A stretch of DNA of 8,820 bases, from NCBI GenBank assembly GCA_029939015.1, contig JAOZTV010000120.1:1-8820 (forward strand). The letters run 5' to 3'. How positions within the stretch are numbered: the first letter of the stretch is position 1; each line of letters starts with the position of its first letter. The notes under the pieces are model-generated. The model saw only the letters and a list, made by a program, of their open reading frames with translations, did not search any database and was not told the origin of the DNA. Below, piece after piece: positions 1-6,429 of this stretch. The stretch comes from Candidatus Aminicenantota bacterium. GTDB taxonomy: Bacteria > Acidobacteriota > Aminicenantia > UBA2199. A program made the translations under genes and the position numbers.

Positions 1-116
1 TGGTTGAACAGGATGTTCAAACTACTTATCCAAATACATTTGACAGTAAATATTTCTATCAATTATTAGAAAATGAGGAAGATGAGACTTGGGAACTTCA
101 TAGATATAAGTTTTAA
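1..116 (+). CDS. 6-bladed beta-propeller protein, C-terminal end only
   Basis: The window opens inside this gene. The last 37 codons are readable from base 3 and end with TAA at 114-116. The translated tail (FDSKYFYQLL, then an acidic patch ENEEDE, then TWELHRYKF) aligns by eye with the C-terminus of the complete gene at 247-1263 (YNGKLYQLI, EDDEDE, TKLHITEI) and with the fragment at 1303-1509 (YKGRFYYLI, GEESEE, WELHNL). It is therefore a tandem paralogue of the next gene, in the same orientation and 130 bases upstream of it. By analogy it is the last blade of a secreted 6-bladed beta-propeller. Whether the 5' part is intact cannot be seen. Confidence 0.75.
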   Translation, partial: VEQDVQTTYPNTFDSKYFYQLLENEEDETWELHRYKF

Positions 117-235
117 AAAATAGGGATTTCTTGCTTATCATGTAAATTGTAGTAATAAATCCTCATAACACAAAATAGGTCTTTTATCTATATAAAAAGG
201 AGATCCATTACTATATTATTTATAATATTTTATAC

Positions 236-242
236 AAGGAGG
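236..242 (+). promoter_or_regulatory. Strong Shine-Dalgarno for the propeller gene
   Basis: AAGGAGG lies four bases before the ATG at 247 and fixes this start. A second purine-rich AAAAGGAG is present near 195-202 but has no start codon after it and may be fortuitous. Confidence 0.8.
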
Positions 243-246
243 AAGT

Positions 247-1263
247 ATGCTTAAGAAAGTTATTTTTTTAGTTTTAGTTTTGGCTCTATTTTTTACAAGT
301 TTTGTTTTTGGGACAAGAATAATAGATTTAGATGGACCTACTAATCCAGGTAGTTTTTATATTGATAATAACCGTATTTATATTGTTGAAAAGGTTACAG
401 TTTATGTTTATTCATTAAAGGATTTTAAACTTATTACTAAATTTGGTAAAGCAGGAGAAGGTCCAAAAGAATTTATGATGGATAATGATTCAAATGTTAA
501 TATACAATTAAGCTTCAGACCTGGAAGGATCATTGTCTCAAGTAAGAATAAAATCTCATTTTTTTCAAATGATGGGAAATTCATCAAAGAATTCAGAGTA
601 AAGACAGGGAAGTGGTATAAACAATTTGGAGAGAATTATGTAGGCTTAAAAGGACAGAATAAAGATAATTTGTCATATGATGTTATAAATCTTTATGATC
701 CTGAACTTAAAAAAATAAAAGTATTAACAATAAAAAAAAGTTGGTATCAACAAAACGCCAAGATGAGTGGGGTAGATTTAAGTGCTCCGAGTTTTGTGAT
801 TTCTGGAGACCATATGGTTGTTACTTCTAGTAATGATTTTTCTATATTTAATATAAAGGGAATTAAGCTTCTTACAGTAGATTATGATTTTAAAAAAAAA
901 CGAGTTACAAAAGAAGATGAAAGAAATTATAGGAACTGGATGAAAAAATCACCTGTTGTAAAACAGTATTATGAAAATTTAATAAAGAATAAGTTAGTAT
1001 TTCCTGAGTATTTTCCTAAAATAAAATATATAGGCTTTACAGATAAAGATATTTATATTACTGCATATAAAAAGAAGAAAGAAAAAAATACTGATGTTTA
1101 CTTTTTTAATTTAAAAGGAAAATTTTTAAAAAAGATTAAATTACCAATTGTTTACAAAGATGTTTTTTATTCTTATCCGTTTGAAATTTATAATGGAAAA
1201 CTATATCAGTTAATTGAAGATGATGAAGATGAAAACACAAAACTTCATATTACTGAAATTTAA
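247..1263 (+). CDS. Secreted 6-bladed beta-propeller protein
   Basis: A 338-residue protein with a clear signal peptide: K3-K4, then a hydrophobic run to about residue 20 and a likely cleavage after FVFG (residue 22). The mature part is rich in short beta-strands. It carries GKAGEGPKEF at residues 67-76, the GxGxGPxEF motif I associate with the DUF5128-type 6-bladed beta-propeller family, whose function is unknown and which is often amplified in Bacteroidota and Aminicenantota. The acidic tail EDDEDE (residues 324-330) is shared with the tails of two other copies in this window. The protein is probably periplasmic or exported; no catalytic residues are recognisable. The start is set by AAGGAGG four bases upstream. 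The gene follows a same-strand paralogue and ends 40 bases before a convergent paralogue fragment. The family call is good; the function is unknown. Confidence 0.85.
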   Translation: MLKKVIFLVLVLALFFTSFVFGTRIIDLDGPTNPGSFYIDNNRIYIVEKVTVYVYSLKDFKLITKFGKAGEGPKEFMMDNDSNVNIQLSFRPGRIIVSSKNKISFFSNDGKFIKEFRVKTGKWYKQFGENYVGLKGQNKDNLSYDVINLYDPELKKIKVLTIKKSWYQQNAKMSGVDLSAPSFVISGDHMVVTSSNDFSIFNIKGIKLLTVDYDFKKKRVTKEDERNYRNWMKKSPVVKQYYENLIKNKLVFPEYFPKIKYIGFTDKDIYITAYKKKKEKNTDVYFFNLKGKFLKKIKLPIVYKDVFYSYPFEIYNGKLYQLIEDDEDENTKLHITEI

Positions 1264-1291
1264 TTAACAAAATAAGAAAATATAGTGTCGT

Positions 1292-1323
1292 TGGGAACTT
1301 GTCTATAAATTATGCAGTTCCCA
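1292..1323. repeat. Inverted repeat between convergent propeller gene ends
   Basis: TGGGAACT (1292-1299) and AGTTCCCA (1316-1323) form a perfect 8-bp inverted repeat around a 16-base loop. The right arm is the Trp-Glu-Leu codons of the propeller fragment on the minus strand. The left arm, read on plus, gives WELVYKL, which resembles the WELHRYKF tail of the copy at 1-116. No T-tract follows on either strand, so it does not look like a standard terminator. It may be two abutting relic gene tails. Confidence 0.4.
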
Positions 1324-1509
1324 TTCTTCACTTTCTTCGCCAACAATTAAATAATAAAACCTTCCCTTATAAACTGTATATGGTTGCATCACTATGCCAT
1401 CAATACGGGCCATCAAAGATGGAAATTCCAGAGAGAGATTTTGAATTGTGCGCATTACCTTTCCTTTTAAATCCATAATCAGAAATATGTCTTTATTATT
1501 AATTTTCAT
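1303..1509 (-). pseudogene. C-terminal fragment of a 6-bladed beta-propeller paralogue
   Basis: This 68-codon frame matches only the last ~65 residues of the complete propeller at 247-1263. DLKGKVMRTIQNLSL corresponds to NLKGKFLKKIKLPIV, and YKGRFYYLIVGEESEEWEL corresponds to YNGKLYQLIEDDEDENTKL. There is no signal peptide and no GEGPxEF motif, and an in-frame TAA lies 15-17 bases before the ATG, so the N-terminal ~270 residues are gone. AGAGG sits about seven bases before the ATG, so a small peptide might still be translated. It lies 25 bases downstream of the broken GNAT gene on the same strand and points against the intact paralogue. I read it as a deletion remnant; a genuine small protein is the less likely alternative. 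Confidence 0.7.
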
Positions 1510-1534
1510 ATCTATACCTCTTCTTTAATATAAA

Positions 1535-1813
1535 TTACTTTTGTTTATTAATTAATGCATAAACAGACATATCAAAATATTTATTTCGTGCAAATGCATC
1601 GTCTTTTAGAATTCCTTCTTTTTTAAAATTAAATTTTTCAATAATTTTTATTGAAGCTATGTTCCCAGGGTCTATATATCCATATATTCTATGTAATTGC
1701 ATATCATTAATACCAAAATCTACTATCCTTTCTACAGCCTTACTTGCTTCGAAATTTATATCAAAGAGTCCGCCATATCCAATTAGTTGATAAGGTTGAT
1801 ATTGGGATTCCAA
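1535..1813 (-). pseudogene. GNAT acetyltransferase remnant with internal deletion
   Basis: The frame encodes the C-terminal half of a RimJ/RimL-type GNAT N-acetyltransferase: VERIVDFGINDMQLHRI, IDPGNIASIKIIEKFNFKKEG and YFDMSVYALI match the family's helix 3, beta 5, helix 4 and final strands. LIGYGGLFDIN near the start corresponds to the family's early beta-strands (kLIGyiGL). Between that and ASKAVERI, the stretch that should hold the core strand and the acetyl-CoA loop (Q/RxxGxG/A), roughly 30-35 residues, is absent, so it cannot bind acetyl-CoA normally. The only initiator at this end is TTG (1811-1813); the frame stays open upstream to about 1843 without an ATG or a ribosome site. The usual length is ~170-180 residues, against 92 here. 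It is almost certainly inactive. Confidence 0.75.
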
Positions 1814-1856
1814 AAGACAACAATTTTCAGGGCATATTGGATATAATAATTAATAG

Positions 1857-1949
1857 AAAAGATGTAATGTGAATTGCAACTTTACAGGAAATACTACAGA
1901 ATTTATGCCTCCAATGTCATTTTTCATTGGTGTAAAGATCCAATGGTAA
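1857..1949 (+). pseudogene. Possible C-terminal tail of an outer-membrane beta-barrel
   Basis: An open stretch of 30 codons, starting right after TAG at 1854-1856 and ending with TAA at 1947-1949, reads NTTEFMPPMSFFIGVKIQW at its end. The MPP-x-SFF-x-G-x-K pattern with a terminal aromatic residue is typical of the last strand of TonB-dependent receptors and other outer-membrane barrels, where the final aromatic is the assembly signal. No upstream coding part or start is present. A plus-strand hairpin terminator follows 31 bases after the stop, as expected for the end of a real plus-strand gene. I interpret it as the surviving 3' end of a deleted gene. The match is short, so chance is possible. 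Confidence 0.4.
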
Positions 1950-1980
1950 ATAATATTAAATATTAATTCACTCAGTTTTT

Positions 1981-2013
1981 ATAAGAGTATCCTTAGGGAT
2001 ACTCTTATTTTAC
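1981..2013 (+). terminator. Rho-independent terminator, plus strand
   Basis: A perfect 12-bp stem (ATAAGAGTATCC / GGATACTCTTAT, 1981-1992 with 1997-2008) encloses a four-base loop TTAG and runs into TTTA. The T-rich side is on the plus strand; on the minus strand the stem is followed by AAAAAC, so it would not work well for the convergent fascin gene. The only plus-strand sequence it could serve is the barrel-like remnant ending at 1949. Confidence 0.7.
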
Positions 2014-2046
2014 AATACTTAAAAAAATCCAATTATATATAAAATA

Positions 2047-3384
2047 TTAAATAAATGGATTTGGAATTGTTACAACAAAATTACCATTTGAGAATCCAAC
2101 TCTTAGTGAAGAGTCTAAGCCTGCACGTCTAAGAAAACCAGCTGAAGTAGCTTTTTCAATTACCTGATTTATATGTTGGCGTTTATTTGGGTCAGACATA
2201 ATACTATTTAATGATCTCTGAATATTTCCATTGATACTTCTATTGATACGGTTAGTAGCAATACCATTCATTGCTCTTACTCCCCAAGCACCCCGTACAG
2301 ATGTAACCCGTATATCAGCTACAACAAGTCGATTAATATTATTACTAAATGATATTTCTAAAGTAATACTTGCTCTATCCCAGTGTGCATCTGGTACTAA
2401 ATAATCTTCCCATCCAATTGGACCTTTGCCTTCAACTTTAAACTCAGTTCCATTTGCTTCAAAACCTATACGTAAACGCAAAGTATTTCTATTACCAGTA
2501 AGTCTAACTGAATTCTGATTAATATTTTTAGGCATTATTTTCACGAGTTTAATCCTACGAGGACCATATAAGTATATATTTCTCATAGGAACTCGAACAG
2601 GTGCTCCCTGATTGAAATCCATTTCAGGAATTCTTTCAGGTCCAATACGGTACTGCATATAGCTATGTCCATCTCTATGGTGTAATTTTAAAATTGTACG
2701 TGACAAGTATTCTCCAGCAAATTCAGCTACTTTTGAGATACTACAATTGAACCTGATTTGACCTCGTGGAGCTCCAGGAACAAGAGTACAACCTAACTGA
2801 GTTGCCAATTCAACAAGTGAAGATCTTGTGCTTTGTGTAGCAATTGGACGCATTTCAAAAGTTTCCCAGCCTGAAGCCGTAACACTTGCAGCACCAAGAA
2901 AAGCTTCATTCCCAAGGCCAGCTCTAACATATTTGCTATTTCTTATTGATAGCAAAGCAATTCTGTTATTTCCTCGATTAATTAATCTGAATGTTTCCCA
3001 GTTACTGACACTATTACTCACATTCGCAAGATATTTATTACGTCCATAGGCAATACGAACCCATTTACCACTTTGCCACGATCTTATTGCTACGCGATCT
3101 CCACCTAGACGCCTTAATTCAAATGTCTCCCATCTATCCACACTATTACTTACTGCTGCAAGATAATTATTTCCACCTGCACCACCTCTTACATACTTAC
3201 CATTTTGGATACAACGAAACGAAACCTTTTCCATTGCATTTAATACTGTTGAGTTCCCAAAAAAAGTTATTAATACAATAAATAGCCCTATTAAATAAGC
3301 AAATTGCAAAAATCTGTCTTTCCTTTGTAATTTAATTTTCTTTTGTTTTCTTCCATCATAATTTGAATAAATTTTTTTTTCCAT
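2047..3384 (-). CDS. Exported protein with fascin-like beta-trefoil and unknown C-terminal domain
   Basis: A 445-residue protein. A basic N-terminus (residues 1-25) precedes a hydrophobic segment (28-46) ending VLNA at 50: either a long signal peptide or a membrane anchor. Residues 54-180 form three lobes with an exact 44-residue period: KYVR/KWVR/KYVR at 63, 107 and 151, and WETF at 85, 129 and 173. This is a complete fascin-like beta-trefoil, a fold that binds actin in eukaryotes and usually carbohydrate or other ligands in bacteria. Residues 185-445 are unrecognised: amphipathic strands, Cys199 and Cys214 that could pair, and a helical stretch near 373-415. The alternation faintly resembles tubular lipid-binding (TULIP) proteins, which is only a guess. 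The start is supported by GGAGG four bases upstream. The gene is much richer in G+C than its neighbours (28/60 in 2761-2820), suggesting transfer. It stands alone, not in an operon. Confidence 0.8.
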   Translation of the reverse strand: MEKKIYSNYDGRKQKKIKLQRKDRFLQFAYLIGLFIVLITFFGNSTVLNAMEKVSFRCIQNGKYVRGGAGGNNYLAAVSNSVDRWETFELRRLGGDRVAIRSWQSGKWVRIAYGRNKYLANVSNSVSNWETFRLINRGNNRIALLSIRNSKYVRAGLGNEAFLGAASVTASGWETFEMRPIATQSTRSSLVELATQLGCTLVPGAPRGQIRFNCSISKVAEFAGEYLSRTILKLHHRDGHSYMQYRIGPERIPEMDFNQGAPVRVPMRNIYLYGPRRIKLVKIMPKNINQNSVRLTGNRNTLRLRIGFEANGTEFKVEGKGPIGWEDYLVPDAHWDRASITLEISFSNNINRLVVADIRVTSVRGAWGVRAMNGIATNRINRSINGNIQRSLNSIMSDPNKRQHINQVIEKATSAGFLRRAGLDSSLRVGFSNGNFVVTIPNPFI

Positions 3385-3556
3385 ATTTCCTCCAATATTT
3401 ATAAATAAAAGAAATGAAAAAATATCTCAAAAAAAAATCACTCTGATAAAATGTGAAACAGTTTGTATATAAAAAAAATTATTACAAATAATAATAAAAC
3501 ATAAAAATATTTTTCAAAATTGATTTCTTTTAATTGTTTTAACCTAAATGATTGTA

Positions 3557-5020
3557 TTAATCATGTTTTATGGATGAGGCAACTTCAATAATGTAAGTTA
3601 ATAATTGATTCAAGTCTTCAATCTTTGTTAGTGGATTTATAATAGTACATCTTAACCAGGTTAAGCCATTTAAGTCTGTTTGTACAATATAATATTTTTC
3701 AGATTTTAATACTCTTTTTTTAATTTTAACTTGGAGATTGTTTAGATCTCTATTATTAGATTCTTTGCTTAAATATCTAAAACAGATAATATTACTTTGG
3801 GGTTTTACTGCCAGTTCAAAATCATCTTTATTATTGATGATATTAGCAAAATTTTTGGTCAAAGAATGTGTATATTCAATATGAGTTTTGAAAATATCTG
3901 TTCCAAAGTTTTTTAGAGATAAATAGAGCTTTAATCCCATCATTTTTTTTGTACATTCCATAGTTCTATGTGCATAATTATACCACTCTTCACTTGGCTT
4001 TTTATTGAAAAGATATGATGCTTCCTGAGAAAATGCTTTATAGGAATTATCACCATCCTTAAAAATAACTGCTGTAATCAATGATGGCATAAGAAGCATC
4101 TTATGAGCATCCCATACAATAGAGTCAGCCCTTTCAACTCCCTTCATTATAGTTTTATATTTATCAGAGAGAAGAATTGAAGCTCCATGTGCTCCATCAA
4201 CATGCATCCAAATATTATTTTTTTTACAAAAATTTGCAATTTCATTTAGATCATCGTAAGTACCAGTAGAAGTTGAACAGGCATTTGCTATTATTGCAAA
4301 AACATTTTTTCCCTGTTTTTTTAGTCTGGTATATATTTTTTCTATTTCTGAAATATCCATTCTGAATTCATTATCAACAGGTATCTTAATAATTGACCGT
4401 TCGCCAAGTCCCATTACACTTGCCGCTCTGTTTATTGAATAATGAGATTGTGAAGAGACCATAATATAATTATTATCTTGATTAAATACACCATTTTTCC
4501 AGACATTTGTATTGAACATTTTCTGTCTTGCAGCAAGTAGAGCAGTCAAGTTTCCAATTGTACCACCTGAAGTAAAAATACCATCAGCTTTTTTGTCATA
4601 ACCAATCAGTTTTGACATCCATAGAATGATTTTTTGCTCCATAATAACATTAGAAGGTCCCATTTCATATACAGCTGAACCATTATTTAATAGAGTGCCA
4701 ACCATTTCAATAAGAGATGAAAAGGGGAGAGGAGCTGAAACCTGATGTCCAATATATTTTGGGTTATGGAGATGATTTGAAAGATTAATAACTTTGTTTA
4801 AATCCTCTTCCCATTGCCCGTCTCCTTTTGCACTGAATTCTCCCGGCCATATATCCATCATTTGTTTAGGATCAATATTTGGAAGTACTGTTTGTGTTTT
4901 ATTTTCTTTTAGGTTTTGAAGATAATCTGCCAAAATATCAACAATTTGATGTCCCTGTTCTCTAAATAAATCTGGTTCAAATAATAGATTTAGATCTTTG
5001 TTTTTCTGTTTAATGTCCAT
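3557..5020 (-). CDS. PLP-dependent group II amino-acid decarboxylase
   Basis: A 487-residue cytosolic enzyme of the glutamate/tyrosine/2,4-diaminobutyrate decarboxylase family (fold type I, Pfam Pyridoxal_deC). The chain has the family's order of motifs: HNPKYIGHQ (85-93), YEMGPSN (118-124), phosphate-binding SGGTIGN (151-157), His193 that stacks on the cofactor ring, Asp275 in HVDGAHGA that pairs with the pyridine nitrogen, and the Schiff-base Lys307 in WDAHKM. Length is normal and nothing essential looks missing, so it should remove CO2 from an amino acid to give an amine. The substrate cannot be read from sequence; relatives with HNPKYIGHQVSAPLP are labelled diaminobutyrate or tyrosine decarboxylases. 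In-frame TAA six bases before the ATG fixes the earliest start, and no convincing Shine-Dalgarno precedes it. It is transcribed away from the DUF2807 gene; no transporter or partner gene is adjacent. Confidence 0.9.
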   Translation of the reverse strand: MDIKQKNKDLNLLFEPDLFREQGHQIVDILADYLQNLKENKTQTVLPNIDPKQMMDIWPGEFSAKGDGQWEEDLNKVINLSNHLHNPKYIGHQVSAPLPFSSLIEMVGTLLNNGSAVYEMGPSNVIMEQKIILWMSKLIGYDKKADGIFTSGGTIGNLTALLAARQKMFNTNVWKNGVFNQDNNYIMVSSQSHYSINRAASVMGLGERSIIKIPVDNEFRMDISEIEKIYTRLKKQGKNVFAIIANACSTSTGTYDDLNEIANFCKKNNIWMHVDGAHGASILLSDKYKTIMKGVERADSIVWDAHKMLLMPSLITAVIFKDGDNSYKAFSQEASYLFNKKPSEEWYNYAHRTMECTKKMMGLKLYLSLKNFGTDIFKTHIEYTHSLTKNFANIINNKDDFELAVKPQSNIICFRYLSKESNNRDLNNLQVKIKKRVLKSEKYYIVQTDLNGLTWLRCTIINPLTKIEDLNQLLTYIIEVASSIKHD

Positions 5021-5179
5021 ATATTATTATAAACGATTTTTTTCTTGAAGTTAATTATATTTATTATTAAATAAAATATTAAATTTCTTTTCTAAGTCTT
5101 TTAAAAAATATCTAATTAGAATGAAACATTTTATATGTTTGTTTCGTTATCTAATATGTACAATAAAAAGGAGATTAAG
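5021..5179. promoter_or_regulatory. Divergent intergenic region
   Basis: 159 very A+T-rich bases separate the minus-strand decarboxylase from the plus-strand DUF2807 gene, so promoters for both must lie here. Several TATAAT-like strings occur, and TATCTAAT is repeated near 5108 and 5147, but base composition makes these weak evidence. I cannot name a specific -35/-10 pair or operator. Confidence 0.4.
5168..5173 (+). promoter_or_regulatory. Shine-Dalgarno deciding the DUF2807 start
   Basis: AAGGAG six bases before the ATG at 5180 selects that codon over the in-frame ATGs at 5135 and 5156, neither of which has a ribosome site. The 5180 start also places the lipoprotein signal at the extreme N-terminus. 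Confidence 0.8.
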
Positions 5180-5974
5180 ATGATTAAAATGAAAACTTTA
5201 TTATCTATTATAATTTTATTAAGTTTTATTAGTTGTAATTATGTCTTTTCATACAAAGGTTCTGGGAATATTATTAAAGAAGATAGAGATATTAATACAA
5301 ATTTTACAGGTGTTATAGTATCTAATCATGGAGATCTTTTTATAGAGATAGGGGATCAAGTTAAACTTACTATAAAAGGTGATGATAATATTATTCCTTA
5401 TATTAAAACAGAAATTTCAAATAATATTCTGAAAATTAAATCAGGTAAAAAAATTCGTAATGGTTTTAGATCCAGAAAAGGTATTAAATATTACCTGACT
5501 GTTAAAAAAGGGCAATTAAGCTCTCTTAAGGCTACAAGCCATGGTGATATATCTATACCTGAATTAATTGGTGACAAGATTAAAATTACACTAACAAGTC
5601 ATGGAGATGTTGAAGTAGATAAAATTGAAGCAAAAAAAGTTGAATTCTCTTTAACAAGTCATGGGGACTTAGAAATAGGTGATATAAATGCAGATTTTAT
5701 AAAATCCAAACAGACAAGTCATAGCGAAATTGAAATTAAATCTGGTATAGTTAAGAATCAGGATCTGTATTTAACAAGTCATGGAGATTATCTTGCAAAA
5801 AATGTTAAATCATTAAATTGTAAAGTAAAGATCACAAGTCATGGAAAAGTTGTTGTATTTTGCAATGAAGTTTTAGATGTGAAAATTACAAGCCATGGTG
5901 ATCTATATTATAGGGGAAAACCTGATTTAACTACTGACATTGGCAAACATGGTACTTTAAAGTCTATAGATTAA
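5180..5974 (+). CDS. DUF2807 (head GIN domain) lipoprotein with TSHGD turns
   Basis: With the start at 5180 the product has 264 residues. Residues 1-19 form a lipoprotein signal: basic start, hydrophobic core LLSIIILLSF, then FISC with lipidated Cys19. The rest matches the DUF2807 'putative auto-transporter adhesin, head GIN domain' pattern: GSGNIIKEDRDI, FTGVIVS, LTIKGDDNIIPYIKTEI and IKYYLTVK, followed by regular rungs of a parallel beta-helix. In the family the rung turns are usually Gly/Ser-rich (SGSGD type). Here they are SNHGD (His50), then TSHGD, TSHSE or TSHGK with histidines at 121, 141, 161, 181, 201, 221 and 239, and a closing GKHGT (His257). Spacing is 20 residues, then 18. The family's role is unknown, with adhesion or envelope stress suggested; the stacked histidines might bind metal, which is inference. 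The gene is monocistronic and ends seven bases from the convergent cysteine-protein gene. Confidence 0.85.
   Translation: MIKMKTLLSIIILLSFISCNYVFSYKGSGNIIKEDRDINTNFTGVIVSNHGDLFIEIGDQVKLTIKGDDNIIPYIKTEISNNILKIKSGKKIRNGFRSRKGIKYYLTVKKGQLSSLKATSHGDISIPELIGDKIKITLTSHGDVEVDKIEAKKVEFSLTSHGDLEIGDINADFIKSKQTSHSEIEIKSGIVKNQDLYLTSHGDYLAKNVKSLNCKVKITSHGKVVVFCNEVLDVKITSHGDLYYRGKPDLTTDIGKHGTLKSID
5534..5902 (+). repeat. In-frame 60-base periodic repeat (TSHGD rungs)
   Basis: ACAAGYCAT recurs at 5534, 5594, 5654, 5714, 5774, 5834 and 5888, with spacings of 60 five times and then 54. The codons for Thr-Ser-His are nearly invariant (ACA AGT/AGC CAT) while the sequence between them has diverged. It encodes the rungs of the DUF2807 beta-helix and is a protein repeat, not a CRISPR or noncoding array. 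Confidence 0.9.
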
Positions 5975-5981
5975 TAGAAAT

Positions 5982-6395
5982 TTAACTTAGTTTTGAATAT
6001 ATTAAATCGGCTGTAAATTTTACAATATTTGTACATTTTTTTGATTTAGCATCATCATCTAAGCCTTCAATAAGTTTACTACAATTAGTTGTTTTAAAAT
6101 TGTTTTTGAATTCCTCAAGAATATCTTTGATTATCAACTTATGTTCATCAATGTTTTTGTTAGGATTATTTCTTCCCAATACAAGACCTGTTGCTATTAC
6201 AGCACCTGATATTGCACCACATACCTCTTGATGAGTACTCCCAATGCCACCACCAAAAAAACTTGCAACTTTTGCTATATCAGTATTTTGGTCTTTTAAT
6301 AAAGTTTCTATAATTGATAAAGATACTGCTTCAGCACAGTTAAATCCTGATTTAAAATGTTCTGCAGCTATTATTCCTGATTTATTTTTATTCAT
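5982..6395 (-). CDS. C_GCAxxG_C_C family redox-type cysteine protein
   Basis: A small cytosolic protein of the C_GCAxxG_C_C family (Pfam PF09719). The signature is complete. Numbered from the ATG at 6407: FNCAEAV with Cys24, then FFGGGIGSTHQEVCGAISG with Cys63, TTNCSKLI with Cys109, and KKCTNIV with Cys125. Members are thought to be redox or metal-binding proteins but no reaction is established. I prefer the start at 6395 (137 residues), because GGAG lies six bases before it. The ATG at 6407 would add MENL, but its nearest ribosome-like site (AGAGGAA) is 16 bases away. The gene is convergent with the DUF2807 gene, seven bases between stops, and follows a GNAT relic on the same strand. Confidence 0.88.
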   Translation of the reverse strand: MNKNKSGIIAAEHFKSGFNCAEAVSLSIIETLLKDQNTDIAKVASFFGGGIGSTHQEVCGAISGAVIATGLVLGRNNPNKNIDEHKLIIKDILEEFKNNFKTTNCSKLIEGLDDDAKSKKCTNIVKFTADLIYSKLS

Positions 6396-6401
6396 TAAAT
6401 T

Positions 6402-6405
6402 CTCC
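6402..6405 (-). promoter_or_regulatory. Ribosome site within the alternative start
   Basis: GGAG, formed by the end of the upstream ATG and the next codon, lies six bases before the ATG at 6395. It is the best-placed Shine-Dalgarno for the cysteine-protein gene and argues for the shorter form. Confidence 0.5.
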
Positions 6406-6429
6406 ATAATATTATTAGTAAAATTCCTC

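Noticed and set aside
40..45. TTGACA, a perfect sigma-70 -35 box
   Set aside because: It lies inside the coding tail of the first gene and no matching -10 box with suitable spacing leads to the next gene.
1850..1927. Minus-strand mini-frame of 25 codons starting MKNDIGG
   Set aside because: No ribosome site and no recognisable family; it is antisense to the barrel-like tail that has a terminator in its own orientation.
2828..3281. Two plus-strand open frames (2828-3049 and 3087-3281) opposite the fascin-like repeats
   Set aside because: They are antisense shadows of the trefoil repeats, with no ribosome site and no family match.
3548..3563. Small hairpin ATGATT / AATCAT at the end of the decarboxylase gene
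   Set aside because: The six pairs are almost all A-T and overlap the stop codon, with only a short T-run after; too weak to call a terminator.
5135..5179. Longer N-terminus for the DUF2807 protein from ATG 5135
   Set aside because: No ribosome site, and it would put 15 charged or polar residues before the lipoprotein signal; AAGGAG points to 5180.
5534..5902. Regular 60-base repeats considered as a CRISPR or tandem array
   Set aside because: The repeats are short, in frame, imperfect, and encode beta-helix rungs of one protein.
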